The position numbers were made by a program, and so were the translations under genes. From Opitutaceae bacterium (lineage in GTDB: Bacteria; Verrucomicrobiota; Verrucomicrobiia; Opitutales; Opitutaceae), in the NCBI GenBank assembly GCA_003164715.1, contig PLTZ01000030.1:1-64000 (forward strand): DNA of 64,000 nt, in the 5' to 3' direction. Every line of letters starts with the position of its first letter. Within the stretch, counting starts at the first letter, position 1. Below the pieces are notes generated by a model. The model was not told the origin of the DNA, ran no database searches, and worked only from the letters and a program-made list of their open reading frames with translations. Positions 58,840-64,000 of this stretch are shown here, in pieces.

Positions 58840-59394
58840 TCAGTTCTTCCCGGGGTCGTCGGGCTCGTCGGCGAGCAGGCTCCATTCACCGCCCTCGTCG
58901 GCGAGGAGCGACCGCCAGAGGGCGTCCTGCATCGGCCGCTCGAACAGGTCCGCCGGGGGGCTCGCGACGATCCACGTTCCGCTCTTGAGCTCCTTCTCCA
59001 GCTGGCCCGCGGACCAGCCCGAGTAGCCGAGGTACGCCCGCAGGCGCGTCGATCCGTCGGCGAGCATCTGGGCCGCCTTTTCCGGGTCGATGCCAAAATG
59101 CAGCTGGAACGCGTCCTCGCGGGACTGCCAGGCGGCGAGGATAAGCTGTTCGGTCTGCACGGGGCCCCCGGAGAAGATCGGAGTCGCGGAGAGGGGCCCG
59201 AGCGCGAAGTCCCCCTTCAGCTCTCCGAGGCGCTTGCCGAGCGGCCGGTTGAGCACCACCCCCATGGCCCCCTCGGATCCGTGGGTCGACATGAGGACCG
59301 CCGTCCTGCGGAAATTGGGGTCACGCAGCACCGGGTGCGCAAGGAGGATGGATCCGGCGAGGGACTGGCGTGTTTTGCGTAGGCTCTCGCGCAT
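58840..59394 (-). CDS. YqgE/AlgH-family protein
   Basis: A 184-aa protein of the DUF179 family. LAGSILLAHPVLRDPNFRRTAVLMSTHGSEGAMGVVLNRP is its hallmark start (residues 12-51), followed by FSGGPVQTEQLILA and YLGYSGWSAGQLEKELKSGTWIV. Some relatives were described as regulators of alginate synthesis, but the general role is unknown. It lies 11 bp from the dCMP deaminase stop on the same strand. The ATG at 59394 is preferred over a TTG at 59409. Confidence 0.9.
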   Translation of the reverse strand: MRESLRKTRQSLAGSILLAHPVLRDPNFRRTAVLMSTHGSEGAMGVVLNRPLGKRLGELKGDFALGPLSATPIFSGGPVQTEQLILAAWQSREDAFQLHFGIDPEKAAQMLADGSTRLRAYLGYSGWSAGQLEKELKSGTWIVASPPADLFERPMQDALWRSLLADEGGEWSLLADEPDDPGKN

Positions 59395-59405
59395 GGGCGT
59401 GTCCC

Positions 59406-59882
59406 TCAAAGCTTCTGCACGACCACCCCGGCGTCCGTCATCAGCTTCGCGACGAGCGGGTCGTTATGGTAACTGGAGCGGTACCGGATCTCGGCGATGC
59501 CGGCCGCGGCCAGCATCTTCGCGCAGTTGATGCAGGGATAGTGCGTCACGTAGGCGACGCATCCGGCGAGCGAGCTGCCGCGCCGCGCCGCGTCCGCCAC
59601 CGCGTTCTGCTCGGCGTGGACGGTGGCCTGCTCGTGTCCCGCGCGCACGCGCGACACGTGAGGCGTCCCCGGCAGGAAGCCATTGTAGCCCGCGGCGACG
59701 AGCCGGTTCCTGCGGTCCCCGCCCGAGACGATGACGCACCCGACATGCAGGCGCTCGCAGTTGGAGCGCGTGGCGATGAGGATCGCCGCGGCCATGAAAT
59801 ACTCGTCCCAGGAGGGGCGGCGGGGAAACCTCCGGGCGGCCTGAGCGATCAGGTCGACCGGGTCTTTCTTTGCGGCGCTCAT
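59406..59882 (-). CDS. dCMP deaminase (ComEB-like)
   Basis: A 158-aa zinc-dependent deaminase. The catalytic HAEQNAVADAAR (His and Glu) and PCINCAKMLAAAGI (two zinc Cys) are in their usual places, and SWDEYFMAAAILIATRSNCERLHVGCVIV is the normal N-terminal part of the family. It converts dCMP to dUMP for thymidylate synthesis. The gene is divergent from the type III polyketide cluster across 71 bp. Confidence 0.92.
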   Translation of the reverse strand: MSAAKKDPVDLIAQAARRFPRRPSWDEYFMAAAILIATRSNCERLHVGCVIVSGGDRRNRLVAAGYNGFLPGTPHVSRVRAGHEQATVHAEQNAVADAARRGSSLAGCVAYVTHYPCINCAKMLAAAGIAEIRYRSSYHNDPLVAKLMTDAGVVVQKL

Positions 59883-59953
59883 TTGATCTGGGCCCAACTC
59901 TGGACATGCTATGGCGGCCGGGCAACCCTCGACTGAACTGTGACCGGACCCAA

Positions 59954-60598
59954 ATGGAACGAGCCTGCGAACCCGAACTCCTCGATGCGCTGCCCTTCAG
60001 CGATCCCGACGCTGCGCACAGCCGCCGCGATCTGCGCATCATCAACCGGTTGATGCGCAATGAGGCGTGGTTTGAGCGCACGCTCCCCGGGCTCCTGCGG
60101 CCCGGCGAGCGCGTGCTAGAGCTCGGCAGTGGCACGGGCGAGCTGGGCTGCCGCCTTATCCGCCAAGGGGTTGCGCTGGACGGACTTGACCTCTGGCCGC
60201 GGCCGCAGGCGTGGCCGAAGGACCACCTGTGGCACCAGGCAGACCTCAGGGCCTTCGGCGGCTACGAACCGTACGCAGTGGTGATCGGCAACTTGATCCT
60301 CCACCAGTTCACGGACCTCGAGCTCGGGGAGCTGGGGGCGAGGCTGCGGCGGAGCGCCCGGGTCGTTCTCGCCTGCGAACCCGCGCGGCGCGGGGCGTCG
60401 CAGCGGCTGTTCGCGGCGCTCGCGCCCCTCTTCGGCGCCAATCACGTCACCCGGCACGACGGGCGAATCAGCATCGCGGCCGGCTTTGTCGGGGACGAGC
60501 TGCCCGCCTCGCTCGGCATCCCTCGGGAGGGCTGGACCACGTCGTGCACCGCCACGGTGCTCGGCGCAATCCGGCTGGTCGCCCTCCGCAGCGCATGA
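59954..60598 (+). CDS. SAM-dependent methyltransferase of the type III PKS cluster
   Basis: A 214-aa class I methyltransferase. Motif I VLELGSGTGELG (residues 54-65) binds SAM; LDGLDLWPRP and VIGNLILHQF follow. The next gene starts within the stop (ATGA overlap), so translation is coupled. It could methylate a polyketide or its phenol product. The ATG at 59954 begins the family-like part; the frame upstream to 59870 adds nothing conserved. Confidence 0.8.
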   Translation: MERACEPELLDALPFSDPDAAHSRRDLRIINRLMRNEAWFERTLPGLLRPGERVLELGSGTGELGCRLIRQGVALDGLDLWPRPQAWPKDHLWHQADLRAFGGYEPYAVVIGNLILHQFTDLELGELGARLRRSARVVLACEPARRGASQRLFAALAPLFGANHVTRHDGRISIAAGFVGDELPASLGIPREGWTTSCTATVLGAIRLVALRSA

Positions 60599-61617
60599 GC
60601 GCCCGCCTTCCGATCGAAATCGTCGGCGGCGGACTCGCCGGCCTGGCCCTCGGCCTTGCCCTGCGCCGCGAAGGGGTGCCGGTAACGGTATTCGAGTCCG
60701 GGGACTATCCCCGGCACCGCGTGTGCGGCGAGTTCATCTCGGGCCTGGGGGACGACACGGCCGCCTCGCTCGGCCTGCGCGAGTTTCTGGCCGACGCCTG
60801 GCCCCACCGGGTCGTGACCTACCACCTGCGCGGCCGGCCACTCCGGCCGATCCGCCTGCCCGCCCCGGCGCTGGGAATTAGCCGCCACACCCTGGACGCG
60901 CGGCTGGCCAGGGCCTTCGTCGAGAGCGGCGGGCACCTGCGCACCCATACGCGCGCGGACACCTCGCTGTCCCCGGACGGCAGGGTGCACGCCGCCGGCA
61001 AGCGCCGCGACGGGCCGTTCTGGGTGGGGCTTAAGGTGCACCTGCGCAATCTAGACCTCGTCACCGACTTTGAGATCCACCTCGGGGAGCGCTGCTACCT
61101 CGGCCTCTCGAGAGTGGAGACGGGCGCCGTCAATGCGTGCGGGATCTTCGCCCCGCAGGAGCACGCCGAGCGCGGGTTCGGGCTTCTCCTGGCCTACCTT
61201 CGGACCGCCGGCCTCGGGGCCCTGGCGGAGCGCCTGAGGGCCGCGGACCCGGACCCGGGCTCCTTCTGCGTGACGGCGGCACCGCTCGGTGACCGCCGCA
61301 TCGCCCCGTCCGGCCGGATCTGCATCGGCGACGCCTGCGCCTCCATCCCTCCCTTCACGGGAAACGGGCTGGCCATGGCCCTGCAGGGGGCGGAATCGGC
61401 AGCGGGCCCGCTGCTCGCCTATTGCTCGCGCGACTCAAGCTGGGGCGAGGCGGCCCGCGAGGTCGCCTCGGCCCAGCGGGCGCGGTTCTCCAGGCGCCTC
61501 ATGGCCGCCAGCCTCATTCATCCCTTCTTCCTCGGGACCTGGCAGCAGTCCTGCCTCGCGGCCTTCATCAACTCACGGATCGTGCCCTTCGGCGCGCTCT
61601 ACTCAGTGCTGCGGTAG
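60595..61617 (+). CDS. FAD-dependent oxidoreductase of the type III PKS cluster
   Basis: A 340-aa flavoenzyme of the geranylgeranyl-reductase/aromatic-hydroxylase group. The FAD motif IVGGGLAGLALGLALRREGVPVTVFE is at residues 9-34, RVCGEF follows, and GRICIGDACASIPPFTGNGLAMAL is the second FAD-binding stretch. It may hydroxylate or otherwise modify the polyketide. It overlaps the methyltransferase and is 12 bp before the synthase. The group includes monooxygenases and reductases, so the reaction is not fixed by sequence. Confidence 0.8.
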   Translation: MSARLPIEIVGGGLAGLALGLALRREGVPVTVFESGDYPRHRVCGEFISGLGDDTAASLGLREFLADAWPHRVVTYHLRGRPLRPIRLPAPALGISRHTLDARLARAFVESGGHLRTHTRADTSLSPDGRVHAAGKRRDGPFWVGLKVHLRNLDLVTDFEIHLGERCYLGLSRVETGAVNACGIFAPQEHAERGFGLLLAYLRTAGLGALAERLRAADPDPGSFCVTAAPLGDRRIAPSGRICIGDACASIPPFTGNGLAMALQGAESAAGPLLAYCSRDSSWGEAAREVASAQRARFSRRLMAASLIHPFFLGTWQQSCLAAFINSRIVPFGALYSVLR

Positions 61618-61629
61618 GAGCCCAAAGCC

Positions 61630-62661
61630 GTGTACCTTCACTCCCTCGCCACCGCCGTGCCCGCGGCCGCCTTCACCCAGCCCGACTGCTGGCGGATGGT
61701 GGAGGGTTCCGCCGCGCGCTCCCGCCTCAAACGGCGCTCGATGCTCATCCTGCACAGCATCCTGCGCGGGGACCACGGCATCGAGCGACGGCATTTTTCG
61801 GTTCCCAACGTTGAAAGCGTCTTCGACCGCTCGTCCGACGAACTTAACCAGGCCTTCCGCTCGGAGGCGCCGGCGCTGGCGGCCCGCGCGCTCGGCGCCG
61901 CGCTCGAGAAGGCCGGGGCGGCGCCCGGCGAGATCGACGCCCTCCTTATCTGCACGTGCACCGGGTACCTCTGCCCGGGCGTGACCAGCTACGTCGCCGA
62001 GCGCCTCGGCCTCCGGCAGGACGCGCTCCTCCAGGACATGGTCGGCCTCGGCTGCGGCGCCGCCATCCCGACCCTGCGCGCGGCAAGCCACCTGCTTGCG
62101 GCGCACCCCGGCGCGACCGTCGCCTGCGTCGCCGTCGAAATCTGCTCGGCGGCGTTCTATCTGGACGACGACCCGGGCGTGATCATCAGCGCCTGCCTCT
62201 TCAGCGACGGCGCGGCCGCGACCCTCTGGCGAGCGTCCCCGGGTCCCTCGGGCCTGAGGGCGTTCGGATTCAGCTCGCTCCACCTGCCCGAGGACCGCGA
62301 CAAGCTGCGCTTCGAGCAGCGGGACGGGAAGCTGCGCAACCTTCTGCACCGCTCGGTGCCCGAGCTCGCGGCGGGCGCGGTCGGCAGGCTCTGGGCCGGC
62401 CGGGGCCCGCGCCCGGTCGCGGGCGTCGTGGCGCACCCCGGCGGCCGCGACGTCCTTGAGGCGCTGGCGCCCGTCGTCTCGCCCCACCCGCTCGACGCGA
62501 GCACCCGGACGCTGCGCGAGCACGGAAACATGAGCAGCGCCTCGGTGCTGTTCGCGCTGGAGGAGGCGCTCAGGGGCGGCGGTCCCGGGCCCGAGGGTGA
62601 TTTTTGGCTCGTGAGTTTCGGCGCAGGGTTTAGCGCACATAGCTGCCGCCTCGGCCTCTAG
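61630..62661 (+). CDS. type III polyketide synthase (chalcone/stilbene-synthase-like)
   Basis: A 343-aa condensing enzyme. The catalytic triad is Cys142 in GLGCGAAIP, His269 in AHPGG and Asn300 in HGNMSSAS. The start is short and has no extra domain. It joins a starter acyl unit with malonyl-CoA, and the product could be a pyrone, a resorcinol or a similar aromatic. The length and the HPGG/HGN motifs separate it from FabH. Neighbouring tailoring genes (methyltransferase, FAD enzyme) argue for a small secondary-metabolite operon. Confidence 0.92.
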   Translation: MYLHSLATAVPAAAFTQPDCWRMVEGSAARSRLKRRSMLILHSILRGDHGIERRHFSVPNVESVFDRSSDELNQAFRSEAPALAARALGAALEKAGAAPGEIDALLICTCTGYLCPGVTSYVAERLGLRQDALLQDMVGLGCGAAIPTLRAASHLLAAHPGATVACVAVEICSAAFYLDDDPGVIISACLFSDGAAATLWRASPGPSGLRAFGFSSLHLPEDRDKLRFEQRDGKLRNLLHRSVPELAAGAVGRLWAGRGPRPVAGVVAHPGGRDVLEALAPVVSPHPLDASTRTLREHGNMSSASVLFALEEALRGGGPGPEGDFWLVSFGAGFSAHSCRLGL

Positions 62662-62666
62662 AACCC

Positions 62667-63419
62667 ATGCCCACGCTCAAGGATCTCGTCGATTATTGTG
62701 ACAGGCGCACCCGCCTTGCGGCCTTCAAGGACGCCCCGGGAGCGTTCAACGGCCTGCAGTTCGCGAACGACGGCCGCGTCACCCGGATCGGCGCCGCGGT
62801 CGACGCGGGGCTCGTCCCGTTCCTCGAGGCGGCCCGCGCCGGGGTCGACTTCCTGGTCGTCCACCACGGCATGTACTGGGACATGCCCCGCCCCCTGACG
62901 GGCCCGGCCTACGCACGGGTGGCGGCGCTCGTGAAGGGCAACTGCGCCCTTTACTCCTGCCATCTGCCGCTCGACGCGCATCCGCGGATAGGCAACAACG
63001 CCCTTCTCGCCCGCCAGCTGGGCTTAAGGCCGCGCAGGGGCTTCCTGCCGAACGAGGGCGGCAACATCGGCTGCATCGCGCCGTGCCGGCTCCGGAGATC
63101 CGCCCTGCGCCGCAGGCTTGAGTCGCTCTACCCGAGGGTCGTCTCTATTGAGTGCGGGTCCGCGAGCCCCAAGGCGGTCGCCTTCTGCAGCGGAAGCGGC
63201 AACGGCGCCATGGCCGCCCTGCCCGGCGCGGGCGCCGACACGCTCGTGACCGGGGAGCTGCGCGAGGAGTGGTTCAACGTGGCGCAGGAGCGCAGGCTCA
63301 ACCTCTACCTCTGCGGCCACTACGCTACGGAGGTGCACGGCGTCCGGGCGCTGGCCGCAGAGCTGTCCGCAAAGTTTGGATTGCCGTGGGAGTTCATTGC
63401 GACCGAAAATCCCCTCTAG
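62667..63419 (+). CDS. Nif3-like dinuclear metal-centre protein
   Basis: A 250-aa protein of the NIF3/YbgI family. AFNGLQF near the start, VVHHGMYWD (metal His pair), [26 protein letters not shown] and, at the end, [37 protein letters not shown] match the fold. The family binds two metals; some members are GTP cyclohydrolase-1-type-like hydrolases, but function is unknown. It follows the polyketide synthase by 5 bp, yet it is widespread and may not be part of that pathway. Confidence 0.88.
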   Translation: MPTLKDLVDYCDRRTRLAAFKDAPGAFNGLQFANDGRVTRIGAAVDAGLVPFLEAARAGVDFLVVHHGMYWDMPRPLTGPAYARVAALVKGNCALYSCHLPLDAHPRIGNNALLARQLGLRPRRGFLPNEGGNIGCIAPCRLRRSALRRRLESLYPRVVSIECGSASPKAVAFCSGSGNGAMAALPGAGADTLVTGELREEWFNVAQERRLNLYLCGHYATEVHGVRALAAELSAKFGLPWEFIATENPL

Positions 63420-63433
63420 TAGTCCCATCTACC

Positions 63434-63862
63434 ATGAAGAAGATCGCGATACTCAACGGACCCAACCTCGACCGGCTCGGCAAGCGCGAGCCGGAGATCT
63501 ACGGCAGCGCAACGCTCGCCGAGCTTGAGGCGGCGCTCCGCGCCGAGTTCGCGCAGAAGGCCGCGCTCGAGTTCTTCCAGTCCAACCACGAGGGCGAGCT
63601 GATCGACAGGATCGCGAAGCTCGCCGATTCCAAGGTCGACGGCATCGTGATCAACGGCGGCGCGCTGACCCACACGAGCGTGGCGCTACGGGACGCCCTC
63701 CTCGGGGCACACGTGCCCGCCGTCGAGGTGCACATCTCGAACATCTACAAGCGGGAGGAGTTCCGCCACACGTCCCTCACCGCACCCGCGTGCGCGGCGG
63801 TGATCACCGGACTCGGGCTGGAGGGTTACCACGCCGCCGTCCGGTTCCTGCTCAAGACGTGA
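63434..63862 (+). CDS. aroQ: 3-dehydroquinate dehydratase, type II
   Basis: A 142-aa enzyme of the shikimate pathway. [21 protein letters not shown] contains the catalytic loop Arg and Tyr, [14 protein letters not shown] the substrate site, [17 protein letters not shown] the Asn and His region, and [19 protein letters not shown] the family end. It is 14 bp after the Nif3-like gene and overlaps the NusG-like start by 4 bp. Confidence 0.96.
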   Translation: MKKIAILNGPNLDRLGKREPEIYGSATLAELEAALRAEFAQKAALEFFQSNHEGELIDRIAKLADSKVDGIVINGGALTHTSVALRDALLGAHVPAVEVHISNIYKREEFRHTSLTAPACAAVITGLGLEGYHAAVRFLLKT

Positions 63863-64000
63863 GTGAGGCGCCCGCCGGGAGCGACTGGTTCGCCTGCCAT
63901 ACGAGGCCGAGACGGGAAAAAAAGTTCGCGGCGCTCATGGCCGCCGAGGGCTTCGAGCACTACCTGCCGCTCGTCAGCAGCGTCCGGCGCTACCCGAGCG
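63859..64000 (+). CDS. NusG-like transcription elongation factor, N-terminal part, cut by window end
   Basis: 47 codons are visible from a GTG that overlaps the aroQ stop. The peptide [32 protein letters not shown], cited here as a region near residues 9-40, has the NusG N-terminal (NGN) pattern: W-F/Y-x-x-x-x-x-P-x-x-E-x-x. Bacterial paralogues (RfaH, UpxY) often precede capsule or exopolysaccharide operons. That is possible beyond the window but not seen here. The translational coupling to aroQ is unusual. Confidence 0.75.
   Translation, partial: MSEAPAGSDWFACHTRPRREKKFAALMAAEGFEHYLPLVSSVRRYPS

Overview
The window reads as chromosome of a high-GC Gram-negative bacterium. It has an outer membrane (an LptE-like lipoprotein, a BamD-like TPR protein and several lipoboxes), few obvious Shine-Dalgarno sites and many start/stop overlaps. 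Gene content and style suggest Verrucomicrobiota, possibly Opitutae; this is inference without a tree. No rRNA, tRNA or CRISPR array was seen.

Bases 1 to about 4.2 kb look acquired. There is an ISL3-type transposase N-terminus cut by the window edge, a strong hairpin at its start codon, and an overlapping pair for a cholesterol-oxidase-like GMC oxidoreductase and a coniferyl-aldehyde-type dehydrogenase. A stretch with nested RNA-like helices and an excisionase-like helix-turn-helix remnant follow. Base composition is lower here (bases 2521-2580 are 53% GC by count; bases 10621-10680 are 83%).

4.2-8.5 kb holds a drug/metabolite transporter, two unknown envelope proteins and a TMTC-like membrane protein with exact 102-bp TPR repeats. 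8.5-13.7 kb is the most unusual locus: a signal-peptide-bearing Memo-AMMECR1 fusion, a polytopic spermidine-synthase-like protein, a tiny His-rich two-helix membrane protein and a twin-arginine-type radical SAM enzyme. Together they look like an exported AmmeMemoRadiSam system. 13.7-19.6 kb carries sugar enzymes (Tat-exported glycosidase-like protein, erythronate-dehydrogenase-like epimerase, secreted GH78 rhamnosidase).

19.6-37 kb is mostly housekeeping: ndk, a TIGR01777 epimerase, photolyase, glycogen synthase, RNase R, a family B DNA polymerase, a glycosyltransferase, ProS-ClpS with a DUF2017-like partner, and N-acetylglutamate synthase. A low-GC patch at 23.9-25.2 kb carries a lipoprotein. 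37.6-46.3 kb has a purine permease, an iron-type ABC permease, a DMT exporter, an exported adenosine deaminase-like protein and the uppP-trpD-glmM run. 46.4-50.3 kb is the rpmF-plsX-fabH operon with envelope-assembly genes. 50.3-57.7 kb has rpe, the ABC solute-binding protein and ATPase that may serve the distant permease, hpt, uvrB and gdhA.

57.7-59.9 kb includes serB and the zinc-free forms of bL31 and bL36, with yqgE and dCMP deaminase. 59.9-62.7 kb is a compact type III polyketide synthase cluster. A NIF3-family protein, aroQ and the start of a NusG-like factor close the window.
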